From positions 1 through 13,560 of the forward strand of contig CAZHNN010000034.1 of assembly GCA_964533965.1 (NCBI GenBank): DNA of 13,560 nt, given 5' to 3'. Under the pieces are notes generated by a model. That model made no database searches. It was not told where the DNA came from and saw only the letters and a list, made by a program, of their open reading frames with translations. This document shows, one piece after another, positions 1-5,385 of the stretch (positions within the stretch are counted from its first letter, which is position 1; every line of letters starts with the position of its first letter). This DNA comes from RGIG3178 sp964533965. GTDB lineage: Bacteria > Bacillota > Clostridia > Christensenellales > QAND01. The position numbers and the translations under genes are program-made.

Positions 1-102
1 GATGGACATGATCTTAATAAACGGCAGGGCCCAAATTCTGGGTTTGGGACTTTCGCTTTGTGCCTGTGACAAAGCATCGTTAACTTCCGCATTTGCTTGC
101 AT
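1..102 (-). CDS. 5' end of an unidentified protein, probably membrane transporter (partial)
   Basis: The reverse strand has an ATG at 102-100 preceded by a purine-rich ribosome binding site (AAGGGGAAGGG, about 104-114) and stays open for 34 codons to the window edge. The residues seen are a polar start of about 20 residues (MQANAEVNDALSQAQSES) followed by PKPRIWALPFIKIMSI. A short polar head followed by a basic/aromatic step into a hydrophobic run is the usual start of an MFS-type transporter, but only the first turn of the presumed helix is visible. The product is therefore inferred, not recognised. The long upstream spacer with two perfect dyads suggests a regulated gene, as is common for efflux pumps. 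Confidence 0.6.
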   Translation of the reverse strand, partial: MQANAEVNDALSQAQSESPKPRIWALPFIKIMSI

Positions 103-147
103 AACCCTTCCCCTTACATATAAAATTCCCGCTCATAAAACCAGCAA

Positions 148-163
148 CCGGTCAAATGACCGG
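148..163. promoter_or_regulatory. Perfect inverted repeat, candidate operator
   Basis: CCGGTCA and TGACCGG (7-bp perfect arms) are separated by two bases, about 45 bases upstream of the partial minus-strand gene. The size and position fit a dimeric repressor site. It is too short and lacks the T-run needed for a terminator. The regulator is unknown. Confidence 0.4.
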
Positions 164-287
164 CCTGGCTTTGGATACGGATAAACTATTGTTAACCGGG
201 CGAAATACGCGCCGGACAACTTCGTGGATACCGAATGCACGGATCCTGACTCAACAAAAAAGCAAGGCTATGCTTCCCACGCAGGCA

Positions 288-311
288 TCAAACATGTATT
301 CAAACATGTAT
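288..311. repeat. Tandem 12-bp direct repeat
   Basis: TCAAACATGTAT occurs twice back to back (288-299 and 300-311) without mismatch. The second copy overlaps the left arm of the dyad at 307-328. The 12-bp period and the overlap suggest a protein-binding cluster, though a simple local duplication is also possible. Confidence 0.55.
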
Positions 312-328
312 AGTTATAGAACTATACA
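307..328. promoter_or_regulatory. Perfect 9-bp inverted repeat, candidate operator
   Basis: TGTATAGTT and AACTATACA are perfect 9-bp arms around four bases. A 22-bp AT-rich dyad of this form is typical of winged-helix repressors (MarR, PadR and GntR classes). It lies about 205 bases upstream of the partial minus-strand gene, so it may control that gene through a distal promoter. The cognate protein is not identified. Confidence 0.45.
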
Positions 329-489
329 CAGCGATTTTCAAGATATATACCAGATGATTTCCAACATTTTTCTTCATTTTCTTTCAATTTGAACATTTTA
401 AGCAACATGAGGGATTTATATGACTTATAATAACTTTTCTGTATTAAATTATATAAATTTCAACATATAATCAAAGCTATTTCCCCAAT

Positions 490-519
490 AAAAACAAAAA
501 GCCCGCAAAGGGCCTTTTG
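490..519 (-). terminator. Rho-independent terminator of the nitroreductase gene
   Basis: Read on the minus strand, an AAAAGGCCC arm pairs with GGGCTTTTT around a TTTGC loop, with one bulged base. A further T-rich run follows. It lies about 50 bases past the nitroreductase stop codon, as expected for its terminator. Confidence 0.75.
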
Positions 520-569
520 ATCTTTCCGGCAAGTTTGTATCAAGCGAAAACTTCCCCCTACCCTTACCT

Positions 570-1100
570 TTACAGTTGAATGAAGTCGTTGTAGAACACG
601 ATGTCGTCCATGTTCACAACTTGAAAATGGCGCTCTGAAGGCTCCGCATCGTCAGCGGGATATCCCATGGTAAGCAGCGCGACCGGCTCGTAATTTTCCG
701 GAATATGATAGAGTTCCCTAATCTTCTGCGGATCAAAGTGCATCACCCACGTGGAACCGATGCCGATGTCCGCGGCTTCGAGCATCATATGGGTGGTTAC
801 GATGCTCGCGTCGACATCGCCGCTGTTCTTGCCGTCAAATCTCGCGCGCTGCCAGCAGACGGTTTTGTCGTAACAGATTAGCAGCGCCAGCGGCGCGTTG
901 AAATGCGAGCTTGTGCAATCCTTGAGCTTGTTCAGCCCTTGCTGATCCTTGATGACAAGGATGCGCTGCGGTTGTTTATTCGCGGCAGTTGGCGCCACGT
1001 GCCCCGCCTGCAGGATGAGCTGAAGCTTTTCGTCTTCAAACGGCTGATCTTTGAATTTCCGGACGGAATACCTGTTTTTCGCTAACGTGATGAAATCCAT
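570..1100 (-). CDS. Nitroreductase family FMN-dependent oxidoreductase
   Basis: This 176-residue protein has the length and layout of small NfsB/NADH-oxidase-like nitroreductases. These are cytoplasmic homodimeric FMN enzymes that use NAD(P)H to reduce nitro compounds, quinones or similar acceptors. The FMN-phosphate signature RYSVRKF is at residues 10-16, the flavin-contact segment PTAANKQP at 37-44, and the late GIGSTWV segment at 113-119, followed by a GYPADD turn near 146-151. The substrate cannot be read from sequence. The ATG is supported by an AGGAG about seven bases upstream. The gene is monocistronic, with its own promoter (1142-1170) and terminator (490-519). It lies downstream of the PadR gene on the same strand. 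PadR proteins sometimes control detoxification genes, but a link here is only inference. Confidence 0.92.
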   Translation of the reverse strand: MDFITLAKNRYSVRKFKDQPFEDEKLQLILQAGHVAPTAANKQPQRILVIKDQQGLNKLKDCTSSHFNAPLALLICYDKTVCWQRARFDGKNSGDVDASIVTTHMMLEAADIGIGSTWVMHFDPQKIRELYHIPENYEPVALLTMGYPADDAEPSERHFQVVNMDDIVFYNDFIQL

Positions 1101-1141
1101 GCCACTTCTCCTGTTCTATTAAAATCATTGTATATAAATCA

Positions 1142-1170
1142 AGTATAAAATACTGGGAGTGCAGTTGCAA
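1142..1170 (-). promoter_or_regulatory. Sigma-A promoter of the nitroreductase gene
   Basis: On the minus strand, TTGCAA (1170-1165) and TATACT (1147-1142) are separated by exactly 17 bases. The -10 box ends about 41 bases upstream of the ATG, giving a leader of roughly 35 bases. No clear operator dyad overlaps it. Confidence 0.75.
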
Positions 1171-1229
1171 GTTTGGTTTTATAATCTATTGATAAGATAA
1201 TTTGCAGGTAACAGTATAGTCCCAAACCA

Positions 1230-1300
1230 GATTCCGCCCATTCGCTCTTAGGGTTAATCCTTTTTACAACCCTAGGGCGATAAAATCGCTGGTCGGAATC
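1230..1300. other. Nested inverted repeats, possible structured RNA
   Basis: An outer stem GATTCCG/CGGAATC (1230-1236 with 1294-1300) encloses an inner stem of about 12 bp. The inner arms are 1243-1255 and 1268-1279; both contain TAGGGTT or its complement, with one bulge and a 12-base loop. Neither strand has a T-run after the stems, so this is not a plain terminator. It lies between the PadR stop and the nitroreductase promoter, so it could form in the PadR mRNA tail or in a separate RNA. I recognise no known family. Confidence 0.4.
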
Positions 1301-1391
1301 CTATGGCATAAGGAAATTACTCTTTGTGTTTATCTTGTATATTCATTATTGACTATCCATATACTTATCTTCTCAATGAGGCGAAACAGCA

Positions 1392-1931
1392 CTATCCCTG
1401 TGAATTCAACATTTGTACCGCTTTGGCAACAAAATCCTGTTGCTGGCGAATGATGGCAAACATATTCTTAAAAACCAGTTTTGTCATGTCTGGAAGAACG
1501 CCAGCCATAGCTGCGCTTTCTGCAATGAGGCTTTTTTCAAGCGTCCGATATTCCTGATTAAGAGCATTCGCTTGCAGGGTTAAAGCGGTCAACGCTTCTT
1601 CTTTTGGCAGTTTATGCAGATAAGACAAACCAGAATAAAGCGTTATGGGATATAGAACGGAGGAAGCTTTTAATGAGTCTATTATAAGCTCTTTTAGGTG
1701 TTCTCTACCCTTTTCGGTTATTTGATAGATTACCTTTTGCCGGTGCCCGGTTTGCTCGACGCTGGTTACCTCAACAAACTCTTCTGCTTCCAACGTCTTA
1801 AGCGCGTGATATATCGAACCGACAAGCACGTCGCCCCAGCGCTCAGCATCTGTTTGCTTCAGCGTCTGTTGAATGTCATATCCTGACAAAGGCTTCAAAT
1901 CGAGAAGTCCTAGCACTAGCAATCTTGTCAA
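1392..1931 (-). CDS. PadR family transcriptional regulator
   Basis: A 179-residue DNA-binding protein. The N-terminal PadR winged helix (about residues 1-80) starts with LLVLGLLDLKPLSGYDI and contains the recognition-helix motif GSIYHALKTLE at 38-48. The wing follows (TGHRQKVIYQITEKG, 61-75). A C-terminal helical half (about 85-175) fits the dimerisation domain of PadR subfamily 2. The start is TTG at 1931-1929, supported by GAGGTG about eight bases upstream. An in-frame stop just upstream rules out a longer form. PadR proteins are usually repressors that respond to phenolics or drugs and often repress themselves. A dyad at this gene's own promoter fits autoregulation (inference). The neighbours are the nitroreductase downstream and the divergent C45 hydrolase; either could be a target. 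Confidence 0.9.
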   Translation of the reverse strand: MTRLLVLGLLDLKPLSGYDIQQTLKQTDAERWGDVLVGSIYHALKTLEAEEFVEVTSVEQTGHRQKVIYQITEKGREHLKELIIDSLKASSVLYPITLYSGLSYLHKLPKEEALTALTLQANALNQEYRTLEKSLIAESAAMAGVLPDMTKLVFKNMFAIIRQQQDFVAKAVQMLNSQG

Positions 1932-1948
1932 ACAACATTCACCTCATT

Positions 1949-1966
1949 ATATTCTATATTGAATAT
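1949..1966. promoter_or_regulatory. Inverted repeat at the PadR transcription start, candidate autoregulatory operator
   Basis: ATATTC and GAATAT are perfect 6-bp arms around six bases. The dyad lies immediately downstream of the -10 box of the PadR promoter, over the expected transcription start. That position suits a self-repressing PadR dimer. AT-rich chance palindromes are common, so confidence is moderate. Confidence 0.4.
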
Positions 1967-1992
1967 TATATGGTGATTATTGATTTTGTAAA
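1965..1992 (-). promoter_or_regulatory. Sigma-A promoter of the PadR gene
   Basis: On the minus strand, TTTACA (1992-1987) and a perfect TATAAT (1970-1965) are 16 bases apart, about 33 bases upstream of the TTG start. A second TATAAT-like sequence lies closer to the ribosome binding site but has no good -35 partner. Confidence 0.6.
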
Positions 1993-2354
1993 GGAGATTG
2001 CTACCCATATACAAGAAAAATTGGTTTACTGGTCCCTCCGGTAAGCCCCCGTATCCTAGATGCACGCCACCTGATCTTGTGGCTTCTTATTGCTTAATGT
2101 ACGGTATCGTCCTTTCTCTCGCACGGCGTTACGCTGATGCATGGCGCTTTGCAGTATATTTAGACCTTTTACTTACGTGTAAAGGATAATTTCCTGATCG
2201 ATAAGCGGGTTCGTAAAGTGGATGCAAATGACCAATGCCGCGTACTAAAATGCCTATTTTTGAAATACGTATAATTTAGCCATTGCCTTTAAGCGATCTA
2301 CAAATTTCTCGTTATAAACATGCCCTTGTGGGTAGATAAGATGGAGGGGCTACT
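1993..2354. other. Spacer between the divergent PadR and C45 hydrolase genes
   Basis: About 360 bases with no supported gene. A TATAAT box at 2270-2275 on the plus strand could be the C45 gene's -10 element, but it has no good -35 partner. Two weak hairpins are visible: GCCAC/GTGGC near 2067-2084 and CCTTTTAC/GTAAAGG near 2168-2187. A frame from a TTG at 1998 codes 63 residues, but its only Shine-Dalgarno-like sequence abuts the start and the product has no recognisable features. The long spacer could hold a leader or a decayed gene; I cannot tell which. Confidence 0.4.
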
Positions 2355-4043
2355 GTGGCGAACGACGGTCAAATGTATGCGCGCCTTGCGAAGCTTTCCG
2401 GGGCATACGGGGCGGACGGTTTTCGGATCATAGCCAATGCGTATACCAATGCAGGCAGCGTCGGCGTTGCGGCTGAACACATGACAGCACGCAACCGTGA
2501 CACAGGCAAGCCAAAACGAAGCTATTATCTGGAAGGTTCGCCGTATGAGCGGGGCTATCTTCTTGGGTTACTGGCGGAACCTGAAATCTCGGATATGGCA
2601 GTAAATTTCGTCGACAACATCGTGTTCGACTTCATCGGTCTCGAATTTTTAAACCGTTTCCCTTCGTTACAGAAGTCGCTCGTCGATTTGCTCCAAAGCC
2701 TTTCCCAAAATACATGGGCTGCCCTTCCCGCACATATTCACGAGGAGGCGCGCGGGATGCTGGATGGCTGTAAAGCCAGCAATCCCAATACGCGCGTGAC
2801 GCAGCCGCGATTGTGCGTGATGAACGTGGGCTTCGATGTATTGTGTGCGATGATCTATTCCGGGAAACTCCTGCATGAGCAGATACCGCAGCTCCAACCG
2901 GAGCATATCAGCCTTCCTATGCTATGCAATGCCTTTTCGGTTTTTGGAGAAGCAGCGGGTGGCGGTCACTATTTTGTACGGGATTTCATGTTTGCCACCG
3001 GCGGTACACTTCAAAACAACATGGCGCATATCCTGCACAACCCCACAAATGAGCAGAGGTCGCTAGAGCCGCTGTATCCCTATGTGAGCGTAGCCGCTCC
3101 CGGGATCATCGGCAGCATCAGCGCCATGAACATACGCGGCGTAGCGGCAGGGTTAAACATGTCGCCCGCCGCGAACTGCGACGTGGAGCATATCGGGATC
3201 AACTCGCTGCTCTTGTTGCGTGAATGCATCCAAAAGGGCGCAAGCGCCTACGATGCAGCGAGGATCGTGCAAACCGCCACGCGGGGCGTGACGTGGAATT
3301 ATGTGCTCTCCGACGGGACCAACGATACCGCCTGCACCGTCGAAGCGGGCGCTTCGTGGAACAGCGTCGATTTTCTTCGCTATCCCCCGCCGCTTCTAAG
3401 ACTGTTTTTGCCAGATAAAGCGTTCCTTTCCTCGCATGATCCGGAACCGATGCAAAACGGCGCGATGATCCGTCGGTACGGTGCGCCGTTCCCGGAGGAA
3501 TACCTTGGGTTCAACCACAAGCTATGGCAGTTCTACCAGGCGGCGCACGATCCTTTGATTCGCCTGTATCCGGATGCGTTTGCGCAGGCGGGCTACATCA
3601 ACCGGACGCTCATAGAAAAGAACTGCCCTTCCAACCACTATTTCGCGCCGCAGCGCACGGGAAAGGGCGTGTTTATCACGACCAACCATTTCCTTCTTCC
3701 CCACATGCGATTGTGCGCCATGGACCCATGGACTGCGCTTATAGAAAGCGGATCTGTCAACGACATACAGTGGCGCTACGACGAGTTGAACCGCCGGATT
3801 GCACAGGCAATAGACTCGCAAGGACATATCGATTATGCAGCGGCAAAAGGGATAGCGGAATACCTTTCGCCCTACGGCGATCTCCCGCAATATTATAAGA
3901 ACAGCCCGAAGAGCAAGGACGGACAGGACATCGCGATTAAAGGATGCACTTCCCTGTTCGATCTAAAGAAGAAAATGGTGGAAAGCCATTATGGGTATTA
4001 CAAAGATGAGTGGGTGAAGACGACGCTGCCGGCATATGTTTGA
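2355..4043 (+). CDS. C45-type Ntn-hydrolase: acyltransferase/amidase-like protein
   Basis: This 562-residue protein resembles the peptidase C45 / acyl-CoA:6-aminopenicillanate acyltransferase group. These Ntn-hydrolases self-cleave to expose an N-terminal cysteine, then hydrolyse or transfer acyl groups on amides. Evidence: the entry motif EGSPYERGYLLGLL (60-73); the likely nucleophile Cys191 in LCNAF; RD at 209-210 where relatives carry an arginine after the active-site strand; GLNMS at 266-270; and SDGTNDTACTVEAG at 319-332. Cleavage before Cys191 would give an alpha chain of about 190 residues and a beta chain of about 372. It is longer than fungal isopenicillin N acyltransferase, and the extension is C-terminal. 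There is no signal peptide, so it should act in the cytoplasm. The GTG start has GGAGGGG five bases upstream. The substrate is unknown. More distant alternatives are acid-ceramidase-like or phospholipase-B-like Ntn hydrolases. Confidence 0.75.
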   Translation: MANDGQMYARLAKLSGAYGADGFRIIANAYTNAGSVGVAAEHMTARNRDTGKPKRSYYLEGSPYERGYLLGLLAEPEISDMAVNFVDNIVFDFIGLEFLNRFPSLQKSLVDLLQSLSQNTWAALPAHIHEEARGMLDGCKASNPNTRVTQPRLCVMNVGFDVLCAMIYSGKLLHEQIPQLQPEHISLPMLCNAFSVFGEAAGGGHYFVRDFMFATGGTLQNNMAHILHNPTNEQRSLEPLYPYVSVAAPGIIGSISAMNIRGVAAGLNMSPAANCDVEHIGINSLLLLRECIQKGASAYDAARIVQTATRGVTWNYVLSDGTNDTACTVEAGASWNSVDFLRYPPPLLRLFLPDKAFLSSHDPEPMQNGAMIRRYGAPFPEEYLGFNHKLWQFYQAAHDPLIRLYPDAFAQAGYINRTLIEKNCPSNHYFAPQRTGKGVFITTNHFLLPHMRLCAMDPWTALIESGSVNDIQWRYDELNRRIAQAIDSQGHIDYAAAKGIAEYLSPYGDLPQYYKNSPKSKDGQDIAIKGCTSLFDLKKKMVESHYGYYKDEWVKTTLPAYV

Positions 4044-4102
4044 TAAAGGATGCAGAGGTTCTCTTACTCTTATTAATAGTTGAAATGTTGATCTGCTTTA
4101 CA

Positions 4103-4474
4103 CTATCTTGTTGCTTCCAGCACGCAGGCTTGAACAGTCTCAAGCCCGAGCGTTTCCGCCAATTCAAGCAATTCGTCATCGTGTGTGCCCGGCTGAAACC
4201 AGATGTACCGTATGCCCAGTCTTGCGGCTTCTTCCAAAATCGGCTTTCCCCGTTTTGGCGATACTACCATATCCACCACCTCTGGCGTCTTTGGCAGCGA
4301 TGACAGATCCTTATAACACGGGTCCCCTTCCACAACATCGTACATAGGATTTACCGCATATGTTTCATATCCCCTGGCTTTAAGCCTCTTGAAGATCATG
4401 TTCCCATATTTGTCAGGGTCAGTATTTGCACCCACCACAGCCCAGATCTTTTTTTCGAGCATCGCTTCTTCCAT
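4103..4474 (-). CDS. CoA-binding domain protein (YccU-like)
   Basis: A 123-residue single-domain protein with a Rossmann fold of the CoA_binding_2 family. Visible marks are the strand and glycine turn WAVVGA (11-16), the KYGN segment (22-25), the VNP turn (41-43), and the family-typical IWFQPG (91-96). A near-terminal cysteine (Cys117) is present. Such proteins bind CoA or acyl-CoA, like the N-terminal domain of succinyl-CoA ligase alpha, but have no catalytic part; their role is unclear. A GGAG about nine bases before the first ATG supports the chosen start, though an internal ATG at codon 5 is possible. It follows the thioesterase gene by 93 bases on the same strand, so the two may be co-transcribed, which would suit a shared acyl-CoA theme (inference). 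No terminator is evident before the convergent C45 gene. Confidence 0.88.
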   Translation of the reverse strand: MEEAMLEKKIWAVVGANTDPDKYGNMIFKRLKARGYETYAVNPMYDVVEGDPCYKDLSSLPKTPEVVDMVVSPKRGKPILEEAARLGIRYIWFQPGTHDDELLELAETLGLETVQACVLEATR

Positions 4475-4567
4475 CGTGTTTGTCTCCGTTCGTTTCTTTT
4501 CTCTACGAGTTTACCTTTATTATTAGAAAAGTATGGTTTAGCCATCCGGTTAAAGTTCGTATTAAGC

Positions 4568-5008
4568 TCAGTTCGTGCCGTTCGTTTTCTGCTTGCTCAA
4601 TTCGGAAAACAGCTCATACAGCTCCGGCAGGATAACTTTGAGTGACGTGGGGCGGTTTTTGGCCATATCGAAAAAGCAATGCCTGCTTTCCCCTGTCGTG
4701 CATACCGTTTGGGTGGCATCGTTGTACACTTCATACCGTATCGTCATCCGCACCGGTGTAAATTCCGCGATGGACAAACGAATCTGAACTGTGTCGTTGA
4801 AACGTACCATCGATTTATACTCGCACTCTATGCCGAGAAGCACAAATTGCACGCCCGCGTCCAAAGCTTTGGAATAGGTGAACCCGACCTGGTCCATAAA
4901 ATCCAACCGCGCTTCTTCAAACCAGTGGATGTAATTCGCATGGTGTATAATCCCCATTTGGTCCGTTTCATAGAATTGCGCTTTTCTTAAATATGGCTTG
5001 ATATTCAT
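4568..5008 (-). CDS. Acyl-CoA thioesterase, 4HBT/YbgC hotdog family
   Basis: A 146-residue single hotdog domain, the usual length for the 4-hydroxybenzoyl-CoA thioesterase / YbgC / FadM group. The catalytic segment ETDQMGIIHHANYIHWFEEAR (14-34) carries the conserved Asp16 and the HxNY pattern of this family, followed by the long hotdog helix. A strand with GESRHCFFD (106-114) matches the family's core. Members hydrolyse acyl-CoA or aroyl-CoA thioesters in the cytoplasm as homotetramers. Chain length or substrate cannot be read here. The ATG follows AAGGAG by six bases. It is probably the first gene of a two-gene unit with the CoA-binding protein. Its upstream spacer holds a long hairpin that could affect its expression. 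Confidence 0.9.
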   Translation of the reverse strand: MNIKPYLRKAQFYETDQMGIIHHANYIHWFEEARLDFMDQVGFTYSKALDAGVQFVLLGIECEYKSMVRFNDTVQIRLSIAEFTPVRMTIRYEVYNDATQTVCTTGESRHCFFDMAKNRPTSLKVILPELYELFSELSKQKTNGTN

Positions 5009-5121
5009 ACAATCTCCTTATTATCCCGCAGAGGAATCCCTTTCCCTGCGCTTGATGATGCCGTCACACCTGATTATATATCCGTTCCCCGCTTGCGAAA
5101 AGCATAAACAATTGAATCGTC

Positions 5122-5157
5122 AAGATGAGCGGGTCAAGACGACACAGCATCATATGT
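5122..5157 (+). pseudogene. Short relic resembling the 3' end of the C45 hydrolase gene
   Basis: Bases 5122-5143 match 4003-4024, inside the last codons of the C45 hydrolase, at 20 of 22 positions. After a diverged stretch of about eight bases with a one-base gap, CATATGT recurs at the same distance (5151-5157 against 4033-4039). In the matching frame the relic reads QDERVKTTQHH, against KDEWVKTTLPA in the intact gene, and a stop follows shortly. Upstream of 5122 the similarity fades. It looks like the remnant of a duplicated or recombined C45 gene, though the region is short. Confidence 0.4.
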
Positions 5158-5170
5158 ATAGTTGAATTAT

Positions 5171-5217
5171 TCTCTAATAAGTACTTTTAAATATCGCCTT
5201 TGGGTACTTATAAGAGA
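5171..5217. repeat. 14-bp inverted repeat (long hairpin)
   Basis: Arms 5171-5184 (TCTCTAATAAGTAC) and 5204-5217 (GTACTTATAAGAGA) are complementary at 13 of 14 positions around 19 bases. No T-run follows in either direction, so it is not a standard terminator. It could be an operator pair or an RNA structure in a thioesterase leader. Confidence 0.55.
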
Positions 5218-5330
5218 CTTTAAGTAAAGGGTAAAGTAAAAGAGCTATACACATGGGCGTATTGGGGAGAAAAGAAATAACACATTGGCATGCACAAACC
5301 TGCACTCCACCGATCGAAATGATAAAAGAT

Positions 5331-5354
5331 GAGGCGGCTGATGAAAGCCGCCTC
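5331..5354 (-). terminator. Rho-independent terminator of the chitinase gene
   Basis: On the minus strand, GAGGCGGCT pairs with AGCCGCCTC (9 bp, GC-rich) around six bases, followed by ATCTTTTATC. It lies about 30 bases past the chitinase stop codon. The T-run is short, so termination may be partial. Confidence 0.75.
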
Positions 5355-5385
5355 ACCTTTTAAAGGAAAGCACACGAGTACTCGG

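Larger units (their letters stand above)
103..569. other. Intergenic region upstream of the partial minus-strand gene
   Basis: This 467-base spacer lies between the start of the partial gene (102) and the stop of the nitroreductase (570). It contains two perfect inverted repeats and a tandem repeat (listed separately), an AT-rich stretch at about 330-490, and the nitroreductase terminator. Short open frames on the plus strand here have no ribosome binding site and no recognisable product. I could not find a convincing -35/-10 pair for the partial gene. Confidence 0.6.
5009..5385. other. Spacer upstream of the thioesterase gene
   Basis: A 377-base region between the thioesterase start and the chitinase stop, both on the minus strand. 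It contains a short copy of the C45 gene's 3' end (5122-5157), a long inverted repeat (5171-5217) and the chitinase terminator (5331-5354). A TATAAT lies near 5075-5080 on the minus strand, but no convincing -35 box is paired with it. I see no gene. Confidence 0.55.

Noticed and set aside
156..392. 78-codon plus-strand frame upstream of the nitroreductase terminator
   Set aside because: No ribosome binding site; its sequence consists of the dyads and AT-rich spacer.
1998..2189. 63-codon frame from a TTG after AAAGGAG
   Set aside because: The purine-rich site directly abuts the start codon, too close to function, and the product shows no family features.
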